Below, piece after piece: positions 30,831-39,093 of a stretch of DNA of 64,000 nucleotides. The DNA is from an uncultured Pseudomonadota bacterium (GTDB lineage: Bacteria; Pseudomonadota; Gammaproteobacteria; Burkholderiales; Burkholderiaceae_C): NCBI GenBank assembly GCA_945952465.1, contig CAMFIB010000001.1:1240001-1304000 (forward strand), read 5' to 3'. The first letter of the stretch is position 1. Every line of letters starts with the position of its first letter. The position numbers and the translations under genes are program-made. The notes under the pieces are model-generated. The model was not told the DNA's origin and did no database searches. It worked only from the letters and a program-made list of their open reading frames with translations.

Positions 30831-30962
30831 GACGTGTTTACTTTACAATTGTGACAAATTCCTGTCGGCAAGCCACGTCGCACACCCCTGTGCATTAGCC
30901 AGCCTCTTTCTCAACCAGGGCCCTCACCCCAACCCATCGGGGGCCCATGCCCGGAGGCCATC

Positions 30963-33275
30963 GTGGCTCACACAACAGCACAGCAAGAAGAACCATTCCG
31001 TCCCTCGACCGTTGCCGCAGCAGCGCGCGCGGCCAGCCGTCCGGTGTCGGAATCCGCCATCCTGCCGCTCGGCATGGTCATGCTGGCGGCCTCTTTCGGC
31101 GCCATGGCCCAGTCGCAGGACAAACCCGTCGCCCCCACCCAGAACGACAAGACCCTCGGTTCCGTCACCGTGACCGACAAGGCCGAAGTCAAGGACCGCG
31201 ACACCACCCGTGCCACCTCGTCGTCCATCGGCAAAGGCAAGCAGGAACTGCGCGACATCCCGCAATCGGTCACCGTCATCACCGAGAAGCTGATCAACGA
31301 CCGCAACCTCGACACGCTGAAGGAAGTGCTGCACAGCACCGCCGGCGTCACGTTCCAGGCCGCTGAAGGCGGTGAGGAAGACATCCGCCTGCGCGGCTTC
31401 TCGCTGGCCACCACGGGCGACATCTTCGTGGACGGCATCCGCGACCCGGCCTTCTACGACCGCGACACGTTCAACCTCGACCGCATCGAACTGTTGCGCG
31501 GCTCGGCCTCCATGCTGTTTGGCCGCGGCTCCACCGGCGGCGCCGCCAACCAGGTCACGGCCATGCCGCAACTGGCCGACGAAACCATCATCACCACGAC
31601 CGTCGGCAGCCACGACTACCGCCGCTTCGTGGGTGACTTCAACCTGCGCACGGGCGAAACCTCGGCGCTGCGCATCCAGGCAATGAAGACGCTCGCCGAC
31701 AACAACGGCGCCGGCGCCAGCATCAACAAGCAAGGCTTCGCCGGCGGCTACAGCTGGGGCATCGGCACCGCCAACGAATTCAACGTTGGCCTGTACGCCC
31801 TTGAGAACCGGAACAACATCAACTACGGCATCCCATGGATCCGCCGTTCCGCGACAGACTCCACCCGGACCACGGTGCCGATCGACCCGACGAACTTCTA
31901 CGGCCTCACCAGCGACCGCAACTTCGGCGGCGCGCGCTACATCACGCTGGGCAACACCCACCGGTTCGACGGCGGCAGCGAGCTGAAGACCGTTGTGCGC
32001 AAGGGCTACTACGACCGCGACCTCCGCTCGGGCACGGTCCGTTTTGCCGGTACCCGCCCCACCAATGGCGGCACCGCCGGCACGCTGTACAACCCGGCCA
32101 CCGTCACGCTGGACAACCTGAACGCCAACACCGTCATCAACCGCGGCGGCCAGAACAAGATCCAGGACCTTGACACGCTCTACGCACAGAGCGACTTCAG
32201 CGGCAAGTTCGAAGGCTTCGGCGGCACCCACAACATCCTCACCGGCATCGACTACGCCAACGAGAAGTTCAACAACTACGCTGCCGGCGCCATCACCAAG
32301 CCGCAGACCTTCGTCGGCACCCCCGACGACGGCGCCTCGGTGAACGAAAGCACGCGTGCCCTCACGCTGAACCGCTCGTTCGAAGCACGCGGCATCGGCC
32401 TCTATGGCCAGGATCTGCTGCAGATCTCCCCGTTCTGGAAGATCCTTGGCGGCCTGCGTTACGACAACTTCAAGGGCGAATACCGCGCGCCCACCGGCAC
32501 CGCCACCGCCGCCGCCTACAACACCCGCACCGACTCGCTGTGGAGCAAACGCGTCGGCGCGCTGTTCCAGCCGAACCCGCTGCATTCGTACCACATCTCC
32601 TACGGCACGTCGTTCAACACGTCCGGCGACACCTACCAGTACGACAACCAGACCGCCAACACGCCGCCGGAAAGCAGCGAAAACTTCGAGATCGGCGCCA
32701 AGCTGGACTCGGCCGACCAGCGCTTCACCACGCGTCTGGCCATCTTCCGCGCGGTCAAGAAGAACGAACGCAACCGCGACCCGGATTCCGCCGCCGTCGC
32801 CAACCTGCTGTCGGGCAAGCGCCATGCGGCCGGCTTCGAGGCCGACATCTCCGGCCGCTTGACCCCGCAGTTGGAAGTGTTCGGCTCCTACGCCTGGATT
32901 CCGGTCGCCAAGATCGACGTCGGCGCGCCAGGCTCCACGCCGGGCGTTGGCGAAGGCGCGGGCACCCGCTCGTCGCTCACGCCCAAGCACAGCGGCACGA
33001 TCTTCGCCACCTACCAGCTCACGCCCAAATTCCGCTTCGGCGGCGGCCTGAACTTCCGTGGCGAGCAAACACCCAACCGCAACCCGGTGGGCATCGTGGC
33101 CGACAGCTTCGTGACGGCCGACCTGCTTGCCGAGTACAAGTTCACGCCGGACGTGGCGCTGAAGCTCAACGTCACCAACGTCACCAACAAGCTGTACGCC
33201 GACTCGCTGTACACCGGCCACTATGTGCCGGGCTTTGGCCGACTGGTGCAAATGACCGTCACCGCCAAGTTCTGA
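30963..33275 (+). CDS. TonB-dependent siderophore receptor (Fiu-like)
   Basis: A 770-residue outer-membrane receptor with a GTG start at 30963 after GGAGG. The signal region is unusual: a long N-region precedes the hydrophobic LPLGMVMLAASFGAMAQ. The plug domain begins with a TonB box near TLGSVTVTDKA, then RDIPQSVTVITEKLI and FVDGIRDPAFYDRDTFNLDRIELLRG. A beta barrel follows, ending in VTAKF. Overall pattern fits catecholate receptors of the Fiu type. It imports ferric siderophore using TonB-ExbBD, encoded 3 kb downstream. Confidence 0.92.
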   Translation: MAHTTAQQEEPFRPSTVAAAARAASRPVSESAILPLGMVMLAASFGAMAQSQDKPVAPTQNDKTLGSVTVTDKAEVKDRDTTRATSSSIGKGKQELRDIPQSVTVITEKLINDRNLDTLKEVLHSTAGVTFQAAEGGEEDIRLRGFSLATTGDIFVDGIRDPAFYDRDTFNLDRIELLRGSASMLFGRGSTGGAANQVTAMPQLADETIITTTVGSHDYRRFVGDFNLRTGETSALRIQAMKTLADNNGAGASINKQGFAGGYSWGIGTANEFNVGLYALENRNNINYGIPWIRRSATDSTRTTVPIDPTNFYGLTSDRNFGGARYITLGNTHRFDGGSELKTVVRKGYYDRDLRSGTVRFAGTRPTNGGTAGTLYNPATVTLDNLNANTVINRGGQNKIQDLDTLYAQSDFSGKFEGFGGTHNILTGIDYANEKFNNYAAGAITKPQTFVGTPDDGASVNESTRALTLNRSFEARGIGLYGQDLLQISPFWKILGGLRYDNFKGEYRAPTGTATAAAYNTRTDSLWSKRVGALFQPNPLHSYHISYGTSFNTSGDTYQYDNQTANTPPESSENFEIGAKLDSADQRFTTRLAIFRAVKKNERNRDPDSAAVANLLSGKRHAAGFEADISGRLTPQLEVFGSYAWIPVAKIDVGAPGSTPGVGEGAGTRSSLTPKHSGTIFATYQLTPKFRFGGGLNFRGEQTPNRNPVGIVADSFVTADLLAEYKFTPDVALKLNVTNVTNKLYADSLYTGHYVPGFGRLVQMTVTAKF

Positions 33276-33291
33276 CCTTCGTCATCGAGCG

Positions 33292-33329
33292 AACGGCCTT
33301 GCCCTCATCCGGCAGGGCCGTTTTCTTTT
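33292..33329 (+). terminator. Terminator after the siderophore receptor
   Basis: AACGGCC (33292-33298) pairs with GGCCGTT (33316-33322), with inner TGCC/GGCA pairing, followed by TTCTTTT. It lies 16 bases past the receptor stop. The hydroxylase gene begins soon after, so read-through may still occur. Confidence 0.75.
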
Positions 33330-33346
33330 GACGGCAGAATCGCCCC

Positions 33347-34030
33347 ATGCTGATCCAATTGCCCCGCGTGCTGTCTCCCGACGAAGTGCGGCACGCCCGC
33401 AGCCTGCTTGACCAGGCGCCCTGGCAAAGCGGCCGCTCCAGCGCGGGCAGCCAGGCGGTCGTGGTCAAGAACAACGAACAGTTGCCGCACGACTGCGAGG
33501 CCGCGCGGGCGCTGCGCCCCATGGTGCTGGCCGCGCTGGACCGCCAGCCGCTGTTCTTCTCGGCCGCACTGCCCAAGCGGGTGTTTCCTCCGCGCTTCAA
33601 CCGATACGGTGCCGAGGCCAACCACTACGGCAACCACGTCGACAGCGCCGTTCGCTACGCGCCCGATTCCGGCCAGCGCATTCGCACCGACCTGTCGTGC
33701 ACGCTGTTCCTCAGCGATGCGCGCGAATACGACGGCGGAGAACTCGTCATCGAGGAACCCCAGGGCGCGCGCCGCGTCAAACTCGACGCGGGCGATCTCG
33801 TCTGCTACCCCGGCAACAGCGTGCACCAGGTGACTCCTGTCACCCGGGGCCACCGCGTCGCCTGTTTCTTCTGGATCGAAAGCCTCGTTCGCGGCAGCGA
33901 GCAACGCGAATTGCTGTTCAGCATGGACCGTGCGCTCACGGCCCTGCGCACGCGAGACGGCGAGAGCGATGAAGCCGTCGCGTTGACCGGCACTTACCAC
34001 AACCTCTTGCGGATGTGGGCAGAAACCTGA
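33347..34030 (+). CDS. PKHD-type Fe(II)/2-oxoglutarate hydroxylase (PiuC/YbiX-like)
   Basis: A 227-residue dioxygenase with the iron triad HVD (in [11 protein letters not shown], about 95-97) and the later His in [12 protein letters not shown], whose Arg binds 2-oxoglutarate. [10 protein letters not shown] and YPGNSVHQV are typical of the PiuC/YbiX family, usually found beside a Fiu-like receptor, as here. Its substrate is not firmly known. Confidence 0.92.
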   Translation: MLIQLPRVLSPDEVRHARSLLDQAPWQSGRSSAGSQAVVVKNNEQLPHDCEAARALRPMVLAALDRQPLFFSAALPKRVFPPRFNRYGAEANHYGNHVDSAVRYAPDSGQRIRTDLSCTLFLSDAREYDGGELVIEEPQGARRVKLDAGDLVCYPGNSVHQVTPVTRGHRVACFFWIESLVRGSEQRELLFSMDRALTALRTRDGESDEAVALTGTYHNLLRMWAET

Positions 34031-34079
34031 CGCCCGCACCGGCACACCAACCTTTGTCACCCTGTTCCAAGGAGTTTTC

Positions 34080-34367
34080 ATGACCGTTTCCCATCTGTTC
34101 CGCTCGCTGCTGGCCGCAGCCGCCCTGGCCGTCACCGGCTCCGCCTTCGCCCACGGCGATTTCAAGTGCGACGTGCCCAAGGCCGAATGGCAGCCGCAAA
34201 TGGACCTGCAGAAGAAACTGACCGGCGAAGGCTGGAAAGTGCGCCGCGTCAAGATCGACAACGGTTGCTATGAGGTCTATGGGTTCGACGACAAGGGCGC
34301 GCGCGCCGAGGTTTATTTCAACCCCAAGACTTTCGAGAAGATCGGCGAAGTGCCGCAGGGCAACTGA
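34080..34367 (+). CDS. Periplasmic PepSY-domain protein
   Basis: A 95-residue protein with a signal peptide (SLLAAAALAVTGSAFA) and a PepSY-like body: KLTGEGWKVRRVKIDNGCYEVYGFDDKG. It directly precedes a cytochrome b561 gene, a pairing seen often, and may act with it. RBS AAGGAG lies before the ATG. Confidence 0.82.
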   Translation: MTVSHLFRSLLAAAALAVTGSAFAHGDFKCDVPKAEWQPQMDLQKKLTGEGWKVRRVKIDNGCYEVYGFDDKGARAEVYFNPKTFEKIGEVPQGN

Positions 34368-34377
34368 AAGTCTTTCG

Positions 34378-34911
34378 ATGCGGGTCTGGGACCGGCTCGT
34401 CCGGCTGCTGCACTGGACGCTGGTCGGCAGCATCGCGCTGGCGTGGCTGAGCACGCTGGGGCTGGGCATCGTGAAGTGGCATGAACCAGCCGGCTACGTG
34501 GCGCTGGCGGTCGTCGCCAGCCGCATCGCCTGGGGCTTCGCCGGCGGGCACTATGCCCGGTTCACGCAGTTCGTCCGCGGCGCATCGGCCACCGCGCGCT
34601 ACGCCCGCGAAGTCGCCGCCGGCCACGAACCGCGCTACATCGGCCACAACCCGCTGGGTGGCTGGATGGTCGTGGCGCTGCTGCTGTGCGTGGCCGCCAC
34701 CGCCACCACCGGCTGGCTCTACACCACCGACATGTTCTGGGGCGAAGAGTGGCTCGACCAGTTGCACCAGGCCTTGGCCTGGGCGGTGCTGGTGCTGGCC
34801 TCGGTGCACGTCGGCGGCGTGGTGTTCACCAGCATCAGGCACCAGGAAAACCTGGTCTCGGCGATGTTCACCGGCAACAAGCGGCCGGCCGGCGGCGATG
34901 ATGTGGCCTGA
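34378..34911 (+). CDS. Cytochrome b561-type membrane protein
   Basis: A 177-residue protein with four helices. The heme histidines are likely in VRLLHWTLVG, WHEPAGY, LDQLHQALAW and SVHVGGVVF. RVWDRLVRLLHWTLV is the usual start of bacterial b561 proteins. The start at 34378 lies 10 bases after the PepSY gene. It probably moves electrons in the inner membrane; in this locus it could serve ferric reduction, which is inference. Confidence 0.87.
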   Translation: MRVWDRLVRLLHWTLVGSIALAWLSTLGLGIVKWHEPAGYVALAVVASRIAWGFAGGHYARFTQFVRGASATARYAREVAAGHEPRYIGHNPLGGWMVVALLLCVAATATTGWLYTTDMFWGEEWLDQLHQALAWAVLVLASVHVGGVVFTSIRHQENLVSAMFTGNKRPAGGDDVA

Positions 34912-34923
34912 ACCGCCACCGCC

Positions 34924-36036
34924 ATGCCCTCCCTCGAACCCATTCCCCCGCAGGTCGTCACCGTCAACGACCATGAACTGGCCGCACGCACGCGGCTGGA
35001 CGACAACGCCTGGGCTTATTTCGCCGGAGGCGCGGGCGACGAACTGACGCTGCACGCCAACCGCGCGGCGTGGAATGCGCTGTCACTGGTGCCCCGTGTG
35101 CTGCGTCCCCTGACCGGCGGCCACACCCGCGTGGAACTGCTGGGCCGCACCCTGCCCCACCCCATCCTCGTCGCGCCGGTCGCCTTCCAGCGCATGGCCC
35201 ATGCCGACGGCGAATTGGCCACTGCCTACGCCGCCGCGGCTCAGGGCGCCGGGTTGGTGCTCAGCACGCAGTCCAGCACGCCCATGGAGGATGTGGCCCG
35301 CCCCTTTCTGCAAGAGCGTGCGCGTGGGCCCCTGTGGTTCCAGCTCTACTGGCAGCACGACCGCGGCTTCGTCCGATCGCTGGTGCAGCGCGCCGAAGCG
35401 GCGGGCTACGAGGCACTGGTGCTGACGGTCGATGCGCCGACCAGTGGTGCACGCGACCGCGAACGGCGTGCCGCCTTCAAGCTGCCGCCAGGCGTGAGCG
35501 CCGTACACCTCACCGATCTGGACTCCCCCGCCCATGCACCTTTGCGGGCCGGCGAAAGCGCGCTGTTCGACCGGCTGCTGGCCCATGCCCCCACCTGGGC
35601 CGACGTCGAATGGCTGGCCGCGCAGACCCGGCTGCCGGTGCTGCTCAAGGGCGTGCTGCACGCGGGCGACGCGCGGCAAGCCGCCCACCTGGGTTTGGGC
35701 GGCATCATCGTGTCCAACCACGGGGGGCGCACGCTGGACACAGCGGTCGCCACCGCGCGAGCGCTGCCGGAGATCGTGGCGGCAACGGAGGGCCGGCTGC
35801 CGGTGCTGGTCGATGGCGGCATCCGGCGTGGTACCGACGTGTTGAAGGCCATGGCCCTGGGCGCCAGCGCGGTACTGGTCGGCCGGCCGGTGGTGTTCGG
35901 CCTGGCCACGGCCGGCGCGGCCGGCGTCGCCCATGTGTTGCGGCTGCTGCGCGACGAGCTGGAAATCGCGATGGCGCTGTGCGGCGCCACCGACCTGCGG
36001 CAGCTCGAACCCGGCCTCGTCCGCCCTGCAAACTGA
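34924..36036 (+). CDS. FMN-dependent alpha-hydroxyacid dehydrogenase
   Basis: A 370-residue enzyme of the L-lactate dehydrogenase/glycolate oxidase family. FQLYWQHDRGF, ALVLTVDAPTSGARDRE and the catalytic-histidine motif ISNHGGRTLD-like VSNHGGRTLD are present, then VLVDGGIRRGTDVLKAMALGA. It oxidises a 2-hydroxy acid to a keto acid. Whether it is lactate or another substrate cannot be read here. It starts 12 bases after the b561 gene, suggesting an electron-transfer link. Confidence 0.9.
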   Translation: MPSLEPIPPQVVTVNDHELAARTRLDDNAWAYFAGGAGDELTLHANRAAWNALSLVPRVLRPLTGGHTRVELLGRTLPHPILVAPVAFQRMAHADGELATAYAAAAQGAGLVLSTQSSTPMEDVARPFLQERARGPLWFQLYWQHDRGFVRSLVQRAEAAGYEALVLTVDAPTSGARDRERRAAFKLPPGVSAVHLTDLDSPAHAPLRAGESALFDRLLAHAPTWADVEWLAAQTRLPVLLKGVLHAGDARQAAHLGLGGIIVSNHGGRTLDTAVATARALPEIVAATEGRLPVLVDGGIRRGTDVLKAMALGASAVLVGRPVVFGLATAGAAGVAHVLRLLRDELEIAMALCGATDLRQLEPGLVRPAN

Positions 36037-36102
36037 CCGCCACATGGCGGGAGCGCCACGGTCGGTGCATACAAAAGCTCAAATTTCCGGCCTGGTCGTT
36101 GC

Positions 36103-36123
36103 AAATGCAAGCGATTCGCATTT
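36103..36123. promoter_or_regulatory. Fur box before bfd-tonB
   Basis: AAATGCAAGCGATTCGCATTT is a strong dyad (AAATGC/GCATTT) with the GCGATTC centre also seen at 30815-30824. It lies about 42 bases before the bfd-like start and likely represses the bfd-tonB-exbBD genes by Fur. Confidence 0.75.
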
Positions 36124-36164
36124 ATACTTGGACCATGTTCCGGAAATCTTCCTGACGCACCACC

Positions 36165-36473
36165 ATGATCGTCTGTGTTTGCCGCCGTGTGTCCGACCGC
36201 GATATCGCGCGGCATGTCCGCGCCGGCATGGATTTCGATGACATCCAGTTCGAGCTCGGCGTCGCGATGCAATGCGGCCAGTGCGAGAGCTGCGCCCGTT
36301 CCGTGGTGGCGCAGTGCAGTGTCTCCGGTCCCGTGGCGGCCCTGCACAATGAAGGCACGGCTCTGGCCGGCGCCTGCGGTCATCTGACCAGCCAGTCCGT
36401 CCCCGTCCAGTTGTCCACCCGCATCACGGAGAGCCGCGCATGGAACTCCTCGTCGCACTCGGTGGCAGCCTGA
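36165..36473 (+). CDS. bfd: Bacterioferritin-associated ferredoxin-like protein
   Basis: A 102-residue protein with a [2Fe-2S] BFD domain at the start: MIVCVCRRVSDRDIARHV (Cys4, Cys6) and MQCGQCESCARSV (Cys37, Cys40 region). Bfd releases iron from bacterioferritin when iron is low. The C-terminal 35 residues are longer than in E. coli Bfd (64) and overlap a second short ORF, so the tail may be poorly conserved. Confidence 0.88.
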   Translation: MIVCVCRRVSDRDIARHVRAGMDFDDIQFELGVAMQCGQCESCARSVVAQCSVSGPVAALHNEGTALAGACGHLTSQSVPVQLSTRITESRAWNSSSHSVAA

Positions 36474-36514
36474 TCGTGGTGCTGGCTTCGGTCTGGTGGG
36501 TGCTCCACCGCTAA
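36440..36514 (+). CDS. Small membrane peptide of 24 residues
   Basis: A short ORF reading MELLVALGGSLIVVLASVWW followed by VLHR and TAA. GGAG lies 8 bases before the ATG, and it overlaps the 3' end of bfd in another frame. The product would be a single hydrophobic helix with a basic end. It lies 72 bases before tonB. It is too short for usual gene calling. Whether it is made is not known; the spacing and helix make it plausible. Confidence 0.5.
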   Translation: MELLVALGGSLIVVLASVWWVLHR

Positions 36515-36585
36515 CGAAACCTTTGTCCGTCCGCACACCGCCGAGAAGCGGTGCAACCGTCTGTTGTCTGCCGTGCTGAGTCTTC

Positions 36586-37266
36586 ATGTCTGAACCCGTT
36601 CCAGAATCCATCTCGCGCCTGACGCCCGCCAACCGCAACCTGATGATCGCCAGCAGCGTCGTCGTGCTGCACGTGGCGTTCATCTGGGCGCTGCAGAGCG
36701 GCCTGCTTCGCCGCGCCGCCGAAATCATCGTGCCGGCCGCCATCCTCAGCGAAATCATCGAGCCGCCGCAGCCCAAGGAAGACCCGCCGGCACCGCCGCC
36801 GCCCAAGGTTCCGCCGAAAAAGCTGACACCGCCCCCGCCGCCGTTGCTGGCCGCCAAGCCCGACCTGCCGCCGGCACCCGCGGCACCCACAGGCGTCGTC
36901 GACCCGCCGCCCCCGCCGCCGGTCGTCGAGCCGCCGCCGCCCGCTCCGCCGGCCCCGGCGCCCGCGCCGCCGGCCCCGCCGAAGATCGAGCTGCCGTCGA
37001 GCGACGCCGACTACCTGCAGAACCCCAAGCCGCCGTACCCGCCCATCAGCAAGCGGCTCGGCGAACAGGGCAAGGTCATCGTGCGCGTGCTGATCGGCGT
37101 CGACGGCCGTGCCCAACGGGCCGAGATCAAAACCTCCAGCGGCTTCGAGCGGCTGGACCAGTCCGCCCTCACCACGGTGCAGACCTGGCGCTATGTCCCC
37201 GGCAAGAAGAACGGCGTGGTCGAAGCCATGTGGTTCAACGTGCCCATCAATTTCGTTCTTGAATAA
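36586..37266 (+). CDS. tonB: TonB energy transducer
   Basis: A 226-residue TonB. One N-terminal helix (IASSVVVLHVAFIWALQSGLL) is followed by a long Pro-rich periplasmic spacer (about 60-140, PPPPPPVVEPPPPAPPAPAP). The C-terminal domain has KPPYPPISKRLGEQGKVIVRV and FERLDQSALTTVQTWRYVPG. It powers the nearby outer-membrane receptor with ExbB and ExbD, whose genes follow. Confidence 0.96.
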   Translation: MSEPVPESISRLTPANRNLMIASSVVVLHVAFIWALQSGLLRRAAEIIVPAAILSEIIEPPQPKEDPPAPPPPKVPPKKLTPPPPPLLAAKPDLPPAPAAPTGVVDPPPPPPVVEPPPPAPPAPAPAPPAPPKIELPSSDADYLQNPKPPYPPISKRLGEQGKVIVRVLIGVDGRAQRAEIKTSSGFERLDQSALTTVQTWRYVPGKKNGVVEAMWFNVPINFVLE

Positions 37267-37290
37267 GCAACCATCCCCGGAGTCAACAAC

Positions 37291-38010
37291 ATGGATTCTT
37301 CACAACTCGGCCTTTTCAACGTCTGGAGCCAAGGCGACCTGGTCACCAAGACCGTCTTCATCCTGCTTCTGGTGATGTCGCTTTCCTCCTGGATGGTCAT
37401 CATCGTCAAGGCGCTCGACCTGATGCGCTACAAGAAGCTCAGCGCCCAGGCGCGCGATTTCTGGCACAACCCCGACTTCGCCAGCGGCCTGAAGCACCTC
37501 GGCAACGACCCCACCAATCCCTTCCTGAACCTCGCGCTGGAAGGCCGTGAAGCCACCAGCCACCACCGCAACACGCAAGCCCACCTGCACGACAGCCTGG
37601 ACGTGAGCGACTGGGTGACGCGCTGCCTGCGCAACACGCTGGACGAATTCACCGCCAAGCTGCAGACCGGCCTTGCCGTGCTGGCCTCGGTGGGCTCCAC
37701 GGCGCCGTTCGTGGGCCTGTTCGGCACGGTCTGGGGCATCTACCACGCGCTGCTGGGCATCGGCGCCGCTGGCCAGGCCACGATCGACAAGGTGGCCGGC
37801 CCGATCGGCGAGGCACTGATCATGACGGCGCTCGGCCTCGCGGTCGCCATTCCCGCCGTGCTGGGCTACAACGCCCTGGTGCGCGGCAACAAGTCCATCC
37901 TGGTCCAGCTGAACCGCTTCGCGCACGACCTGCACGCCTACTTCGTCACCGGCGCTCGCGTGGCCACCGGCAATGCCGCCAACGTGCTGCCGATGAAGAA
38001 GGGAGGCTGA
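37291..38010 (+). CDS. exbB: ExbB proton-channel subunit
   Basis: A 239-residue MotA/TolQ/ExbB protein with three helices. TGLAVLASVGSTAPFVGLFGTVWGI and ALIMTALGLAVAIPAVLGYNAL are the conserved regions. It forms the proton channel of the Ton system with ExbD. It begins 24 bases after tonB. Confidence 0.96.
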   Translation: MDSSQLGLFNVWSQGDLVTKTVFILLLVMSLSSWMVIIVKALDLMRYKKLSAQARDFWHNPDFASGLKHLGNDPTNPFLNLALEGREATSHHRNTQAHLHDSLDVSDWVTRCLRNTLDEFTAKLQTGLAVLASVGSTAPFVGLFGTVWGIYHALLGIGAAGQATIDKVAGPIGEALIMTALGLAVAIPAVLGYNALVRGNKSILVQLNRFAHDLHAYFVTGARVATGNAANVLPMKKGG

Positions 38011-38014
38011 AGCC

Positions 38015-38425
38015 ATGGCCTTCGGTACCCAGGACGAACCCGATGACGTGATGAACGAAATCAACATGACGCCGCTCGTCGACGTGATGCTGGTGCTGCT
38101 CATCATCTTCATCATCACCGTGCCGGTGATGAAGCACGCGGTCAACATCGACCTGCCGCGCGCCGACAACCGGCCCCAGGACACCAAGCCCCAGACCATT
38201 CTGCTGACCGTCGATTCCGCCGGCAGCTTCTACTGGAACGAGGCCCGCGTGCCCGACGACGATCTGGAACCCAAGCTGGCCGCCGAAGCCGCCAAGCAGC
38301 CGCAACCCGAGCTGCACATCCGCGGCGACAAGGCGGTGCGCTACGAACGCGTGGCGCAAGCCATGGCGGCCGCGCAGCGGGCCGGCATGCAGAAGATCGG
38401 CTTCATCACCGAGCCCAAGCAGTAG
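38015..38425 (+). CDS. exbD: ExbD subunit
   Basis: A 136-residue protein with one helix. MNEINMTPLVDVMLVLLIIFIITVP contains the functional Asp in PLVDVMLVLL. The C-terminal part lies in the periplasm. It follows exbB by four bases and completes the Ton motor. Confidence 0.96.
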   Translation: MAFGTQDEPDDVMNEINMTPLVDVMLVLLIIFIITVPVMKHAVNIDLPRADNRPQDTKPQTILLTVDSAGSFYWNEARVPDDDLEPKLAAEAAKQPQPELHIRGDKAVRYERVAQAMAAAQRAGMQKIGFITEPKQ

Positions 38426-38513
38426 CGTTTCCCCCGGCGGACGGCACCACGCGATGCCGCCCGCCCCTCTCCCCACGTCCCGAGATTCCCGCAAAAAAAT
38501 TCCGAGAAATCGC

Positions 38514-38545
38514 TTGACGTGTTGATGAGAATGGTTATCATTAAC
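38514..38545 (+). promoter_or_regulatory. Promoter and Fur box of hemP
   Basis: TTGACG at 38514-38519 and TATCAT at 38536-38541 are spaced by 16 bases. The span GATGAGAATGGTTATCATTA (38524-38543) matches the Fur consensus and covers the -10 box, so Fur binding would block RNA polymerase. This is the best Fur site in the window. Confidence 0.82.
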
Positions 38546-38577
38546 ACACGTTTCGACACCCGATCAGGATTCATCAA

Positions 38578-38784
38578 ATGCACGCCACATCGTCCGCACT
38601 TCCTGAAGCCCGCCTGCCGCGCAGCGGCGTCGTCCTGTCCGCCGAAGCCCCGCAGGCCGTTGCCGGCCGCGTGGTGCAGAGCGAGGACATCCTGATGGGC
38701 AACCGCGTCGTCGACATCCAGCACAACGGTTCGGTCTACCGCCTGCAGGCCACGCGCCTGGGCAAGTTGATCCTGACCAAATGA
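38578..38784 (+). CDS. hemP: Hemin uptake protein HemP
   Basis: A 68-residue protein ending YRLQATRLGKLILTK, the family hallmark. VVQSEDILMGNRVVDIQHNG precedes it. HemP is a small regulator or accessory factor of heme uptake in Burkholderiales. No heme receptor follows here; the gene stands alone before a terminator. Confidence 0.9.
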   Translation: MHATSSALPEARLPRSGVVLSAEAPQAVAGRVVQSEDILMGNRVVDIQHNGSVYRLQATRLGKLILTK

Positions 38785-39093
38785 GTTCAGTGGAGCGACT
38801 TTGAGGATTGAAGGAATCCCAAGGTTTTTGCCAGCCAAAGGGGCGTGAGCCCTCAGGTAGCCAGGCTTTTTTCTCCACCCTGCTTTCGTCTACTCCGGGC
38901 TCGTCCCGACCTTCGATCAGCCGCCGCGAACACCGTGTTCCCGGCGGCGTTTTTTCGCCTGCAGCCCGAACGTTTCGCGCCGCAGAGCCCACACGGAAAA
39001 CGGGTCCGCGCCCTGCCGGTATTGGGCGCATGAAACGAATCGACCTAGAATGAAATCCAACGGGGCGGCGTTGTCCGCCACAGGAGCAAACGA
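38785..39093. other. 309-base gap between hemP and the Bax-inhibitor gene
   Basis: No credible gene is seen. It includes the terminator at 38920-38955. The first 135 bases contain short G/C hairpins and a TTTTTT at 38870-38875 that could end a small RNA, but I cannot define one. The last 15 bases carry CAGGAG as ribosome site for the next gene. Confidence 0.5.
38920..38955 (+). terminator. Terminator downstream of hemP
   Basis: GCCGCCG (38920-38926) pairs with CGGCGGC (38942-38948), and inside it GAACA pairs with TGTTC. The stem is followed by GTTTTTT. It is a strong Rho-independent terminator. Confidence 0.88.

Noticed and set aside
30924..33251. A 775-codon open frame antisense to the TonB-dependent receptor
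   Set aside because: Composition is the mirror of the receptor codons (rich in Val, Gly, Arg); no motif or ribosome site; the receptor frame is certain.
36780..36990. Proline-codon-rich stretch in tonB as a tandem DNA repeat
   Set aside because: It is the normal low-complexity spacer of TonB; no regular repeat unit is seen.
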